DNA of 60,777 nt from PALSA-612 sp964595575 (lineage in GTDB: Bacteria; Actinomycetota; Thermoleophilia; Gaiellales; Gaiellaceae): the NCBI GenBank assembly GCA_964595575.1, contig CAZQRA010000014.1:1-60777 (forward strand). The letters run 5' to 3'. A program made the position numbers and the translations under genes. Under the pieces are notes generated by a model, which was not told the DNA's origin, did not search any database, and worked only from the letters and a program-made list of their open reading frames with translations. This document shows positions 49,124 through 58,581 of this stretch, piece after piece (positions within the stretch are counted from its first letter, which is position 1; each line of letters begins with the position of its first letter).

Positions 49124-51845
49124 GCCCGCGCACGGCTCTCGCCCAGGTCCCAGCCGCCCGGCGGGAGGGCCGGCTCGCGGAGGGCTGGCACGCCCTCGAC
49201 GTCGAGGAGGCAGCCGCCCGCCTCGGCACCGACCCGGACGCAGGCCTCTCCTCGTCGGCCGCCGCCGAGCGTCTCGCCCGCTACGGGCCCAACCGGCTCG
49301 AGGCGGCGGCCGCGGCGCGGCCGTGGAGGCTCTTCCTCGACCAGTTCCGAAGCGTCCTCGTCCTCATCCTGCTTGCCGCTCTTGCCCTCTCCGTCGTCCT
49401 CGGGCACCTCACAGAGGCGGCCGTGATCGCGGCCATCGTCCTGCTCGCGGCCGTCCTCGGCTTCCTGCAGGAGTACCGGGCGGAGCGCGCGATCGAGGCC
49501 CTGCGCCGGATGGCCGCCCCCACCGCCACCGTCCTTCGGGATGGGCAGGAGACCGGGGTGGCGGCGCACGAGCTTGTCCCCGGCGACGTGCTCCTCCTGC
49601 GCGCGGGCGATAGGGTCTCCGCGGACGGTCGCCTCGTCGAGGCGGTCAACCTCCAGGTCGAGGAGTCGGCTCTCACCGGGGAATCGCAACCCGTCGAGAA
49701 GCGGACGGACCCGGCTCCCGGCGACGCCCCCGTCGCCGAGCGCGGCAACATGGTGTACGCAGGTACCGCGGTCACGTACGGGCGCGGGCGGGCCCTCGTG
49801 GTGGCGACGGGGATGAGCACCGAGATCGGGGGTGTCGCTCGCCTGCTGGAGACCATCGAGCGGGGGAAGACGCCCCTCCAGGAGAGTTTCGCCCGGGTAG
49901 CGATGGTGCTGGCCCGCGCGGCGCCGTGGTCGTCCTGCTCGTCGTCTCCCTCGGGCTCGTCAGGGGACAGCCGTTCTTCGACATGCTCCTCTTCGGCACC
50001 GCCCTGGCCGTCGCGGTCGTCCCGGAGGCGCTGCCTGCGGTGATCACGATTTCCCTGACCCTGGCCGCGCAGCGGATGGCGCGCCGCAACGTGCTCGTTC
50101 GACGGCTGCCGGCGATCGAGACCCTGGGCAGCGTCTCGGTCATCTGCACGGACAAGACGGGGACGCTGACGAGGAACGAGATGACCGTGCGCCGGATCTA
50201 CTCCGGCGGCGAGCTCTTCGAGCTTACGGGCGTGGGCTACGAGCCCGAGGGGGAGGTGCTGCGCGCGGGCGCTCCCATCGAGGCGCCGCCCGCCCTGCTC
50301 GAGACGTTGCGGGGCGCCGTCCTGGCCTCGGACGCGCGGCTCGTCCGGGAGGGGGAGACGTGGGCTGTCCGCGGCGACCCGACCGAGGGCGCGCTCTTGG
50401 TCGCGGCGGCGAAGGTCGGCCTCGACCGGGAGGAGCTCGCGCGGCGCTTCCCGCGCGTGGCCGAGATCCCCTTCACCTCGGAGAGCAAGAGGATGACGAC
50501 GATCCACGAGACGTCGGAAGGGCGGCTCGCCTACCAGAAGGGCGCCCCCGAGGTAGTCCTTGCCTCCTGCGCCCGCCTGCTCGGGCCCTTCGGGGAGGAG
50601 GAGCCGCTCGAGGAGGCGACGCGGGAGGCCCTCGCGGAGACGGCCCGGGCGATGGCGGCCGACGCCCTGCGCGTCCTCGCCGTCGCCCGTCGGCGGGAGG
50701 CGACGCTCGAGAACGCGGAGCGGGAGCTCACCCTGCTCGGGCTCGTGGGCATGCTCGACCCGCCCCGACCGGAGGCGAAGGCGGCGGTGGAGACGTGCCT
50801 CAAGGCGGGCATCACGCCGGTGATGATCACCGGCGACCACCCGCTGACGGCCCAGGCGATCGCGCGCGAGCTGGGGATCCTCACCCACGGGCGCGCGGTC
50901 ACGGGCAGCGACCTGGACGCGATGGACGAGGCCGAGCTGGAGCGGGAGATCGATTCGATCCAGGTCTACGCCCGCGTCTCCCCTGAGCACAAGCTGCGCG
51001 TGGTCAGCGCCCTGCAGGCGAAAGGGCACGCGGTCGCCGTCACCGGAGACGGGGTGAACGACGCTCCCGCCTTGAAGAAGGCCGACATCGGCGTCGCCAT
51101 GGGCATCGCCGGGACGGACGTGGCCAAGGAGGCGGCAGCGATGACCCTCACCGACGACAACTTCGCCTCCATCGTGGCTGCTGTCGAGGCCGGCCGGGGC
51201 GTCTTCGCGAATATCAAGAAGTACCTCGTGTACCTGCTCGCCGCCAACCTCGGCGAGATCGGCCTCCTCCTCGGCTCCTCCCTGCTCGGGCGGCCGCTCC
51301 CGCTGAGCGCGGTCCAGATCCTCTACGTCAACCTGGCCACCGACGGCCTGCCCGCGCTCGCCCTCTCCCTGGATCCGCCCGAGCCCGACCTCATCCGGCG
51401 ACCGCCCCGACGGCGGGGCGAGGGTATCTTCACCCGACCCGTGGTCTTCCTGATGGCGGTCGGCGGGGTCTGGTCGGCCCTGGTCACGCTCGTCCTCTTC
51501 ACGCTCGCGCTCTCCTCCGGCCGGCCGCTGGCGGAGGCGATGACGATCACGTTCGCGACCTTGGTCCTGATCGAGTTCTTCAAGGCGTACAGCTACCGCT
51601 CCGATCGTCGCTCCGTGCTGGAGCGGCCGCTAGCGAACCGCTGGCTGAACCTGGCCGTCCTCTGGGAGCTCTTCCTCGTGGGTCTCGTGCTCAACGTGCC
51701 CGTCCTCCGGGATGCCTTCGGGACGGTGCCGCTCTCGGCGGGGACCTGGCTGCTCGTGGCCGCGTCGGCGTCCACGATCGTGCCCGTGCTCGAGGTCGCG
51801 AAGCGGGCGCTGCGGGGGGCGGCGGGCGACGGAGCCCCTGAGTAG
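49120..51845 (+). pseudogene. SERCA-like P-type cation ATPase with one frameshift
   Basis: This would be a P2A-type pump of about 900 residues. The first part (49120 to about 49918) has the N-terminal cation ATPase domain, TGES and four helices. The second (about 49918-51845) has PEALPAVIT, DKTGTLT, KGAPE, GDGVNDAP and the last helices. One base is missing near 49918 (GCGGCGCC, where GCGGCCGCC would restore the frame). Cation ligands of SERCA are conserved in both halves of the membrane domain: E in PEALP, N and E in NLGEI, N-T-D in NLATDGLP, E in VLIEFF, so both sites look present. With the Mn2+ riboswitch upstream, Mn2+ (or Ca2+) export is likely. The shift may be a sequencing error. Confidence 0.85.
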
Positions 51846-51936
51846 CCGCAGGCCGGCCGCCTACGCCGTCCTCCGGCTCGAGCCAGATCGAGGATGACCG
51901 GCTGGCAGGGGCTGCCCCGTACCCCCGCGCTTGTCG

Positions 51937-52928
51937 TCACGGCCGCCGGAGGAGGACAGTGGCGACCGCCGAGCGCCCGTACGCGCGCGTGCGGATCTCG
52001 AGCGCGAGGTTGCCTCGCCCGGGGCGGATCGGGACCGAGATCGTGCGTTCCTTGCGGTCGCAGCGACCACGATAGGAGGGTCGCGTGCGCGCTTCCGCGA
52101 CGGTGATCGCTCCCGGCGCAGTGCAGAAGAGCCGGATGCGGACGCTCCGGTCCCCTCGCCTCACGCGCCCAGGAGCCCGCGTGACGACGACGCTCGGCGG
52201 CGCGCCCGTGACCGTGATCCGCACGGACGCCTCCGCGACCCTCCCGCGAGCGTCGCGCGCGCGTGCGCGGATGAGGTGCTGCCGGGGGCGAGGTCGGACA
52301 CGCTCGCGAGCCGACCCGTGCCGATCACCCGCTTGCCGTCGAGCCACGTGATCGAGCGTCCGTCGAGGAACGCGTCCGCGTCGTCGTAGGCGGTCGCGCT
52401 GAGGTAGACGGAGTCCGACGAGAGGAAGCGCTGTCCCCGTCTCGGGCTCGCGATGCTGACGGTCGGCGGCCGCCGCGCGACGACGAACGGGTCCGAGACG
52501 ACCCAGGTCTCGTCGAATCCGTCGCTGACCCGAAGCCGCAGACGAGCGCTCGTGCTCGGCTCGAGGAGCGTCGGCTCGAGGCTCACGGCTCCGGAGTTGT
52601 CGGTCGTGGCGACAGTTCACCAGGAGGTGCCGCCGTCGGCCGAGTAGTCGAGCGAGACGAACAGCGCCGCGCCGGGGTCGGCGTCGGCGGCGTTCCACTC
52701 GACGGAGAGCCCGCCCGCCCCGTACCGCGAGCCCCCTCTGGGGGACACCAACCGTGCGGAGGGTGGGTTGGCGCTCCGCACGGCCCGTGCCGACACAAAT
52801 CCGCCGGCCACGACCTCGACCGATCCGAGGTTCGTGGGCAGCTGGCCGGGGAGCAGGGGGACGAGCGGCCTGCTAGGAGACGGGCAGGCGTCGTTCAAGA
52901 GGGCAACACGGAGTGGGCGCTTCCACAC
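51937..52928 (-). pseudogene. Broken exported protein with Ig/PKD-like repeats
   Basis: Three frames together read as one C-terminal protein: VSPRGGSRYGAGGLSVEWNAADADPG, then LDYSADGGTSW, an in-frame TGA at 52618-52616, then TVATTDNSGAVSLEPTLLE and VSIASPRRGQRFLSSDSVYLSATAYDD. A single-base shift near 52285 leads into HLIRARARDARGRVAEASVRITVTG and on to the stop. These are tandem Ig/fibronectin-like beta domains. The TGA replaces a residue that is normally Arg or Thr after GxTW, not cysteine, so it is a nonsense codon. No catalytic domain is found upstream; homology fades near the 52928 end. Confidence 0.7.
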
Positions 52929-52987
52929 GTGCTCGAGCGCCTCGGCGCCTCGCTACGAGCTACGCCCGCTGACCCGAAACCCGTAGA

Positions 52988-53060
52988 AGCCCTCTGGCGG
53001 ACTCGAACCGCCGACCCCCTCCTTACCATGGAGGTGCTCTACCGGCTGAGCTAAGAGGGC
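52988..53060 (-). tRNA. tRNA-Thr (GGT)
   Basis: A 73-nt cloverleaf: acceptor GCCCTCT/AGAGGGC, D-arm TAGCTCAGCCGGTAGAGCA, anticodon stem CCTCC/GGAGG with loop ATGGTAA (anticodon GGT), T-arm GGCGG-TTCGAGT-CCGCC, discriminator T. No CCA encoded. Confidence 0.95.
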
Positions 53061-53068
53061 GCCAGCCG

Positions 53069-53090
53069 ATTGTAGCCCGGCGGCTACAAT
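53069..53090. promoter_or_regulatory. 22-bp palindrome with two opposed TACAAT boxes
   Basis: Nine-base arms (ATTGTAGCC and GGCTACAAT) around CGGC place a TACAAT -10 box on each strand, one facing tRNA-Thr (8 nt away) and one facing tRNA-Tyr (12 nt away). It is a compact divergent promoter, possibly with a hairpin role. No clear -35 is seen for either. Confidence 0.7.
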
Positions 53091-53102
53091 GCCCTCGCCA
53101 GC

Positions 53103-53184
53103 GGGGGTGTGCCCGAGCGGCCAAAGGGAGCGGTCTGTAAAACCGCCGGCTCAGCCTACGGAGGTTCGAATCCTCCCGCCCCCA
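53103..53184 (+). tRNA. tRNA-Tyr (GTA)
   Basis: An 82-nt class II tRNA: acceptor GGGGGTG/CGCCCCC, anticodon stem CGGTCTGTAAAACCG with loop CTGTAAA (anticodon GTA), a long variable arm (CCGGCTCAGCCTACGG region), T-arm with TTCGAAT and discriminator A. Confidence 0.94.
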
Positions 53185-53218
53185 CCTCCTCAGCCGAGCG
53201 CCCACTAGGATCACCGCC

Positions 53219-54415
53219 GTGGAGCGCTTCGACGTCATCGTGGTCGGAGCCGGGCCGGCAGGCTCGGTGACCGCCTACCGGCTCGCTCGAGCGGGCGTCA
53301 AGGTTCTGCTCCTCGACAAGGCCCGCTTCCCGCGCGACAAGCCTTGCGGCGGCGGGCTCACCATCCGCGCCCTGCGCCAGCTTCCCGACGGCCTCGACGT
53401 CGGGCCTGTGGTCGAGCACGTGGTCGACCGGATGGGCTTTCGTCTCTGCTACCGCACCCGCTTCGAGCGTCGCAGCAGCGAGCCCTTGATCCTGATGACC
53501 CAGCGACGCCGCCTCGACCACCTCCTCGTGGAGCGAGCGGCGGCGGCGGGAGCCGAGGTACGGGATGGGGTGAGGGTGGACGAGGCTGCAGCGGAGGAAC
53601 ACGGCGTGGTGGTGCGGGCCGGCGGCCGGCGGGTGGCGGCGGAGGCGTTGGTGGGGGCCGACGGGGCCAACGGCAGGGTGAGGAGGGCGCTTGACCTGGG
53701 CGGAAGGTACGTCCTGGGCGTGGCCTTGGAGGGGAACGTCCCCTACGAGGCCGTGCCCTGCCCCCGTCGCTTCCAAGGCCTGGCCGAGTTCGAGCTGGGG
53801 ACGATCTCGGGAGGCTACGGCTGGATCTTTCCCAAGGACGAGCACGTGAACGTCGGGGTGGGAGGCTGGGAGAGGGAGGGGCCGCGGCTACGGGCGCACT
53901 TGTGGGCTTTGTGCCGCGCCCACGGCATCCCGCAGGCCCGGGTGGAACAGGTGCGGGGGCACCGGCTGCCGCTTCGTCGTCCCGGCTCCAGGCCGGCCCG
54001 GGGACGCGCCCTCCTCGTGGGCGACGCCGCCGGCCTCGTCGATCCCCTGTCCGGCGACGGCATGTACGAGGCGTTCGTGAGCGCCCGCTTGGCCGCCGAA
54101 GCCATCCTCGGCCTGCTCTCCGGCCAGATCGATCGCCTGGACGGGTACGGGGAGCGACTCGCGCTCGTGCTGGGGCCGGGGATGGCTGCCTCCTGGGGGG
54201 CCAAGGTCGCCTTCGACCGCTTCCCGCGGGCGACCTTCGCCCTGGGGCGGCTTCCGCTCGCTTGGGGGGCGGTGGAGCGCATGCTGCGGGGGGAGATACG
54301 CTCGCCGGGCGAGGAGCGGGGGCTCGCTCGGGCCGTGCTCAAGGGAATCGAGCTTCTGGCCCGGGCTGCCGGCGACCCCGGGCGCGGCTACCGCGTCGAG
54401 GCCGGGACGGCGTAG
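53219..54415 (+). CDS. Geranylgeranyl reductase-family FAD-dependent oxidoreductase
   Basis: This 398-residue flavoprotein resembles geranylgeranyl reductases and menaquinone reductase MenJ. FAD-binding motifs: VIVVGAGPAGSVTAYRLARAG (GxGxxG, 9-14), PCGGGL, VGADGANGRVRRAL and LLVGDAAGLVDPLSGDGMYEA. It should reduce isoprenoid double bonds in quinone tails or lipids; the exact substrate is open. GTG 53219 follows a TAGGAT -10 box (53206-53211) by 7 nt, a leaderless start. It stands alone after tRNA-Tyr and just before the prepilin peptidase. Confidence 0.9.
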   Translation: MERFDVIVVGAGPAGSVTAYRLARAGVKVLLLDKARFPRDKPCGGGLTIRALRQLPDGLDVGPVVEHVVDRMGFRLCYRTRFERRSSEPLILMTQRRRLDHLLVERAAAAGAEVRDGVRVDEAAAEEHGVVVRAGGRRVAAEALVGADGANGRVRRALDLGGRYVLGVALEGNVPYEAVPCPRRFQGLAEFELGTISGGYGWIFPKDEHVNVGVGGWEREGPRLRAHLWALCRAHGIPQARVEQVRGHRLPLRRPGSRPARGRALLVGDAAGLVDPLSGDGMYEAFVSARLAAEAILGLLSGQIDRLDGYGERLALVLGPGMAASWGAKVAFDRFPRATFALGRLPLAWGAVERMLRGEIRSPGEERGLARAVLKGIELLARAAGDPGRGYRVEAGTA

Positions 54416-54438
54416 GCCGCTCAAGGAGCGAAAGGCCC

Positions 54439-55026
54439 GTGCCGAGGACCTCCACGATGTCGCTCCTTGCCGCCCTCGTGGGCTACGTGCTCCCCCATGT
54501 GGAGACGAAGGCAGCGCCCCCTCGGCCGTGGCTCTACCGCGCCCACTTGGCCGCTGGGATCGTCCTCGTCGTCGCCTGCTTCGCCGTGCTCGGGCCCGGC
54601 CTGCGGGCGGTCGCCGCCTCGCTCTTCTGCCTCGCCCTGGTCGTCGTCAGCCTCACGGACATCGAGTACCGGCTCATCCCCAACCGGGTCGTCCTGCCCG
54701 GAGCCGTGCTCGTGCTTGCCCTGATGACCGCCGCCGAGCCCAGCCTCGAGTGGCTCCTCGCCGCCCTCGCCGCCGCGACAGCGCTCCTCCTCGTCGCTCT
54801 GGCCTACCCGGAGGCGATGGGCATGGGCGACGTCAAGCTCGCCCTCCTCATGGGGGCTGCGCTCGGTCGCGGCGTCGGCCTCGCCCTCCTCGTGGCGGTG
54901 GTGGCGGCTGCGCTTCCTTCGCTCGCCATCCTCGTCCGGCGGGGCTGGGCCGGCCGCAAGGTAGGGATTCCCTTCGGCCCGTTCCTGGCCTTGGGCTCGG
55001 TGGTGGCCCTCCTAGCGGGGGCGTAG
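54439..55026 (+). CDS. Prepilin peptidase (type IV leader peptidase, A24)
   Basis: This 195-residue membrane aspartic peptidase cleaves type IV pilin-like leaders. The two catalytic aspartates are in TDIEYRLIPN and MGMGDVKLA. It lacks the cytoplasmic N-methylation domain, as in TadV-type enzymes. The start GTG 54439 is favoured by AAGGAG 9 nt upstream; ATG 54457 is an alternative. No pilin or Tad gene is nearby. It begins 23 bp after the reductase stop. Confidence 0.88.
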   Translation: MPRTSTMSLLAALVGYVLPHVETKAAPPRPWLYRAHLAAGIVLVVACFAVLGPGLRAVAASLFCLALVVVSLTDIEYRLIPNRVVLPGAVLVLALMTAAEPSLEWLLAALAAATALLLVALAYPEAMGMGDVKLALLMGAALGRGVGLALLVAVVAAALPSLAILVRRGWAGRKVGIPFGPFLALGSVVALLAGA

Positions 55027-55530
55027 ATGCCGGCCCGGGCGCTCATCCTCGTCGGCGTGGCCCTCGTCGTCTCCTCGCTTGCCCTGGGCTGCCTCGCCCA
55101 CGCAGCGGAGGCTGACCGTGTCCCGGTCAAGGTGTACTTCCCTCGCGGCGACCCCGGGCCCCGCTGCGACCGGGTCTACCCGCGTCGGCGGTGGGTACGG
55201 CCGCCTGCCGTGCTCGCCGGCGCTCTCCGCGCCCTCCTCGCCGGCCCCACGCCCAGGGAGCGCAACCAAGGCTACGGCGGCTGGTTCTCGGTCAGGACGG
55301 CCGGCCTTCTCCGCTCGGTCGATCTCGAGCGGGGAGTGGCCCGGGTCGACCTGGGCGACCTGCGCCGGCTCGTCCCCAACGCCTCCTCCGCCTGCGGCAG
55401 CGCCCTCCTCCTGGCCCAGCTCGACCGCACGGCCACCCAGTTTCCCACCGTCCGCCGCGTCGTCTACTCCATCGAAGGCAGCACCAAAGCCTTCTACGAG
55501 TGGCTGCAGCGCTCGCCGCCCTCCCCGTGA
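55027..55530 (+). CDS. GerMN-domain lipoprotein
   Basis: This 167-residue exported protein starts directly after the peptidase stop (TAGATG). The signal peptide ends near LALGC, a plausible lipobox. The GerMN domain spans about 33-160: VKVYFPRGD near the start, a central LLAGPTPRERNQGY segment, VDLERGVARVDLGDL and QFPTVRRVVYSIEGS. GerMN domains occur in spore and cell-envelope proteins; here the role is unknown. The last 37 bases overlap a convergent gene. Confidence 0.85.
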   Translation: MPARALILVGVALVVSSLALGCLAHAAEADRVPVKVYFPRGDPGPRCDRVYPRRRWVRPPAVLAGALRALLAGPTPRERNQGYGGWFSVRTAGLLRSVDLERGVARVDLGDLRRLVPNASSACGSALLLAQLDRTATQFPTVRRVVYSIEGSTKAFYEWLQRSPPSP

Positions 55531-56060
55531 GGGCCGAGAGCGGCCTCGAGGCGAGGGGGGAAGCGCTCCAGCACCCAGCTTGCGTCCAGCGGGCGCCGTC
55601 GGTAGGGCCTTCCTCCCACGGGCACGAAGTCGCCGCTGCGAGGATCCATCGGCAGCCGCGCCTCGGCTGGGTACCAGCGGTTGTGACGGTCGATGAGCTC
55701 GTTCACGGCGTCGAAGCTCCAGCCCTCGGCGAGCGCCCGCCAGCGCTCGGCGAACCCTGCCGGGTTGCCCCGGCACTCCTCTGCCAGCGAGCGCCATGCC
55801 TCTGCCAGCCGGCGCTCGTGGTCCTCGGTCTCGAGCTCGATCGTCCTCAAGCGGCGCATGTAGGCGGTCGGTCCGCCCAGGGAGACGACGTAGGTGTCCA
55901 CGGCCGGCCGGAAGTTGCGCTTCCTCTGCGGGAGGGGCCGACCGAGGAGAGGGCTCCCCTGGAGGTCGCGCTCGAGGAGCTGTCGCTCCCGTCCCTCCCG
56001 CAGGGTCTCGGCCCGCACCCCCCACTCGCCCAGGATCCGCTCCCGCTCCTTTCGGTCCAC
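55494..56060 (-). CDS. Conserved hypothetical protein
   Basis: This 188-residue soluble protein is not one I can name. It is rich in Arg and Glu with aromatic clusters (RTIELETEDHERRLAEAWRSLAEECRGNPAGFAERWRALAEGW and FDAVNELIDRHNRWYPAEARLPMD), and ends in a basic-aromatic stretch (RPYRRRPLDASWVLERFPPRLE). No signal peptide. The start GTG 56060 has AGAGG just upstream. It overlaps the GerMN gene tail to tail by 37 bp, which is unusual and suggests both ends are constrained. Confidence 0.68.
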   Translation of the reverse strand: MDRKERERILGEWGVRAETLREGRERQLLERDLQGSPLLGRPLPQRKRNFRPAVDTYVVSLGGPTAYMRRLRTIELETEDHERRLAEAWRSLAEECRGNPAGFAERWRALAEGWSFDAVNELIDRHNRWYPAEARLPMDPRSGDFVPVGGRPYRRRPLDASWVLERFPPRLEAALGPHGEGGERCSHS

Positions 56061-56205
56061 CTCTTCATTGTGCCCGGCGGCCGGCCGCGCGACCCTGCAG
56101 TCGGGAGCTATGATCGGAGGCGTCGCCCGGAGGCGCCGCCAGGACGGCCAGCGGAAGCGGGGCGGCTCCGGGCTCGGTGTACGTATCCGACCACGGGGGT
56201 AGCGG

Positions 56206-56577
56206 ATGGCGAAGCGAGCCGTGCCTATGAGCGCGACGTCCCAGCGTCCCCCGGCGGTGGCGCCGGCGCTCCCCCGGAGCCTTCTCTTCGACCGAGACTA
56301 CTGGCTCATGCGCTGCGAGGGGTTCACGGTGACGGCGGGAGGTCGCTCTCTGGGGAGGGTCGAGGAGCTCCGTTTCGGGAGCCGGCTGGATAGGCCGGAT
56401 TCCCTCGTGGTGAGGAGCCGATACCTGCCTCGGCGGAGGCTGGTCGTCTCCGCCCGGGACGTGGACGACATCGACCCCCGCCGCCGCCTAGTCTCCGTGC
56501 ACGGGACGAGCGATGTCCAGGAGCGGAGGCGATGGCGGGGCTGGCTGGGCCGTGTCCTCGCCATCCCCCGCCGGTAG
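56206..56577 (+). CDS. PRC-barrel-like protein
   Basis: This 123-residue protein has a PRC-barrel-like core of about 70 residues (YWLMRCEGFTVTAGGRSLGRVEELRFGSRLDRPDSLVVRSRYLPRRRLVVSARDVDDIDP), a small beta barrel often used for RNA or membrane-complex contacts. It ends in a basic tail (ERRRWRGWLGRVLAIPRR). ATG 56206 lacks an obvious Shine-Dalgarno; the ATG at 56227 would also fit. It precedes the PBP2 gene by 9 bp on the same strand, so it may act in cell-wall growth. Confidence 0.75.
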   Translation: MAKRAVPMSATSQRPPAVAPALPRSLLFDRDYWLMRCEGFTVTAGGRSLGRVEELRFGSRLDRPDSLVVRSRYLPRRRLVVSARDVDDIDPRRRLVSVHGTSDVQERRRWRGWLGRVLAIPRR

Positions 56578-56586
56578 GGGTAGTCC

Positions 56587-58581
56587 GTGGCTTCCTCGGC
56601 CGCTCGAGGCGCCCTCTCGCCCGCGCCGGCCGCTCCTCGGCAGCCGGCCAGGCTGCCGGCTCCCACGCTCAAGCCCGTTCAACCGCTGTCCGTGGTCGAT
56701 CGCGGGTTCGTGGGAAGCGCCGCCTTCGTCCGTCGAGCGAGCTTGCTCGGCCTGGCGGTGGGGGTGGCCTTCGCCGTGCTGGGCGTGCGGCTGTGGTCGC
56801 TCCAGATCCTGGGCTCCCCCGCGTACACGCGCGTCGCCCGAGCCCAGGCCTGGCAGGTCGTGCGCGTACCCACCGCTCGCGGCTCCATCGTCGACCGGAG
56901 AGGTATGCCCCTGGCCGATACCGACGGCAGGCTGGTGGCCACCGTCGATCCTCGCGCCCTCGGCGCGGGGAGCGGGATGCGGTGGCGCCCGAGCGCGGAG
57001 GGGCGAGCCCGCTTGGCTCGCTTGGCGGAGCTGGCGGGAACCCGCCTCGGGCTCCTCGTCGATCGGATCCGGCGCGAGCTTGCCCGCTCGCCCTACACCG
57101 CCCCGGTCGTCCTCCCTCGGCTACCGCGGTGGCTCGCCTTCTTCGTGGAGGAGCGACAGCGCGAGCTCTCCTGGCTCCGGGTGGCGGCGGTACCCGAGCG
57201 GCGCTATCCCCAGGGATCGCTCGCCGCCCCCTTCCTCGGGCTGTTGGGAGAGATCGGCCCTGCGCAGCTTGGGCAGCCCCGCTACCGCGGCTACCGCATG
57301 GGAGACGTGATCGGACGATCGGGGGTGGAGGCGACGTACGATCGGGTCCTGGGAGCTCCCTCCCGCCGGGCCAGGGTGCGGGTGGATGCCCTCGGCCGTC
57401 CCCGGGGACCGCTGCGCGTGGCCGGCCCCCGTCCCCTTCGCTCGCTCCAGCTCACGGTCGACGTGCGCCTGCAGCGGGCGGTGGAGCAGGCCTTGAGAAG
57501 GGGGGTGGAGGGGGCCCGGGCCGGCGGGCATCCGGACGCCTCGGGCGGGGCGGCGGTCGTCCTCGACCCTCGGGATGGAGCCGTCCTCGCTCTCGCCAGT
57601 TACCCCAGCTTCAACCAGGTCGCCGCCGCCCGGGATCGGCGCTACCTGGCCCGGCTGCTCGACCCGGCTAACCCAGCCCGGCCCCTGCTCGATCGGGCGA
57701 CCCAAGGGGTCTACCCTGCAGGGTCGACCCTCAAGCCGTTCGTCGCCGCCGCCGCCATGGGCTCCGGGATCATCACCCCGACCAGCGTGGTGCCCTGCAC
57801 GGGGTCGCTCCAGGTGGGAAACACCGTCTTTCGGAACGTGGAGCCGGGGATCAACGCGCTTCTCACGCTTCCCCAGGCCCTCGCGATCTCGTGCGACACC
57901 TGGTTCTACCGTCTCGGTCTGGGCCTGTACGAGCGCCAGCGAGCGACGGGGAGGCCGGAGCTCCAGCGGTGGCTTTCCCGCTTCGGCTTCGGGCGTCGCA
58001 CGGGGATCGATCTCCCGGGGGAGGCGGCCGGCGTCGTGGGCACCCCTGCCTGGCTACGCCGGGCCTTCTCCCAGCCCTGGCAGCGAGTCTGGTACCCGGG
58101 CTACACGGTGACCATGTCCATCGGCCAGGGCTACCTGGCGGTCACGCCTCTCCAGCTGGCGGTCGCCTACGCCGCCATCGCCAATGGAGGGCGCCTGGTG
58201 AGGCCGCACCTGGGGAAGGCGGTGCTCGACGCCTCGGGCCGGGTGGTGCGGCGGCTTCGCTTCCCCTCGCGGGGCCGCGTGCGCATCCCCGGCCTCGCCG
58301 TCATCCGGGCCGGCCTCTACGCCGCCGCCCATGCTCCGGGAGGGACGTCGGCCCGCCTCTTCGCCGACTTCCCGGTACCCGTGGCGGGCAAGACGGGAAC
58401 GGCCGAGGCTCCCCCTGGGGGAGACCACTCCTGGTATGCCTCCTACGCCCCCGCGGGCCGGCCCCGGGCGGTGGTGGTGGTGCTGGTCGAGCACGGCGGC
58501 TTCGGGGCCGAGACGGCTGCCCCCGTCGCCCGAGAGATCTGGTCGGCCTTCTTCCGGCTCTACCCGGAGCGGGCACGATGA
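56587..58581 (+). CDS. mrdA: Penicillin-binding protein 2 (peptidoglycan transpeptidase)
   Basis: This 664-residue class B PBP cross-links peptidoglycan for cell elongation. After a TM anchor (about 50-80) comes a dimerisation domain with ARGSIVDRRGMPLADT, then the transpeptidase: SxxK in YPAGSTLKPF, SxD in AISCDTWFYRLG and KTG in VAGKTGTAE, the motif set of PBP2. The N-terminal 45 residues are Pro/Ala-rich and cytoplasmic. Start GTG 56587 is the first codon after a short gap from the PRC gene. The stop overlaps the RodZ-like start (ATGA), consistent with an elongasome unit. Confidence 0.94.
   Translation: MASSAARGALSPAPAAPRQPARLPAPTLKPVQPLSVVDRGFVGSAAFVRRASLLGLAVGVAFAVLGVRLWSLQILGSPAYTRVARAQAWQVVRVPTARGSIVDRRGMPLADTDGRLVATVDPRALGAGSGMRWRPSAEGRARLARLAELAGTRLGLLVDRIRRELARSPYTAPVVLPRLPRWLAFFVEERQRELSWLRVAAVPERRYPQGSLAAPFLGLLGEIGPAQLGQPRYRGYRMGDVIGRSGVEATYDRVLGAPSRRARVRVDALGRPRGPLRVAGPRPLRSLQLTVDVRLQRAVEQALRRGVEGARAGGHPDASGGAAVVLDPRDGAVLALASYPSFNQVAAARDRRYLARLLDPANPARPLLDRATQGVYPAGSTLKPFVAAAAMGSGIITPTSVVPCTGSLQVGNTVFRNVEPGINALLTLPQALAISCDTWFYRLGLGLYERQRATGRPELQRWLSRFGFGRRTGIDLPGEAAGVVGTPAWLRRAFSQPWQRVWYPGYTVTMSIGQGYLAVTPLQLAVAYAAIANGGRLVRPHLGKAVLDASGRVVRRLRFPSRGRVRIPGLAVIRAGLYAAAHAPGGTSARLFADFPVPVAGKTGTAEAPPGGDHSWYASYAPAGRPRAVVVVLVEHGGFGAETAAPVAREIWSAFFRLYPERAR

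Noticed and set aside
52616..52618. In-frame TGA in the Ig-domain gene as a third selenocysteine codon
   Set aside because: The position after GxTW is not a cysteine in such domains, there is no nearby redox partner, and the same gene has a second lesion (frameshift near 52285).
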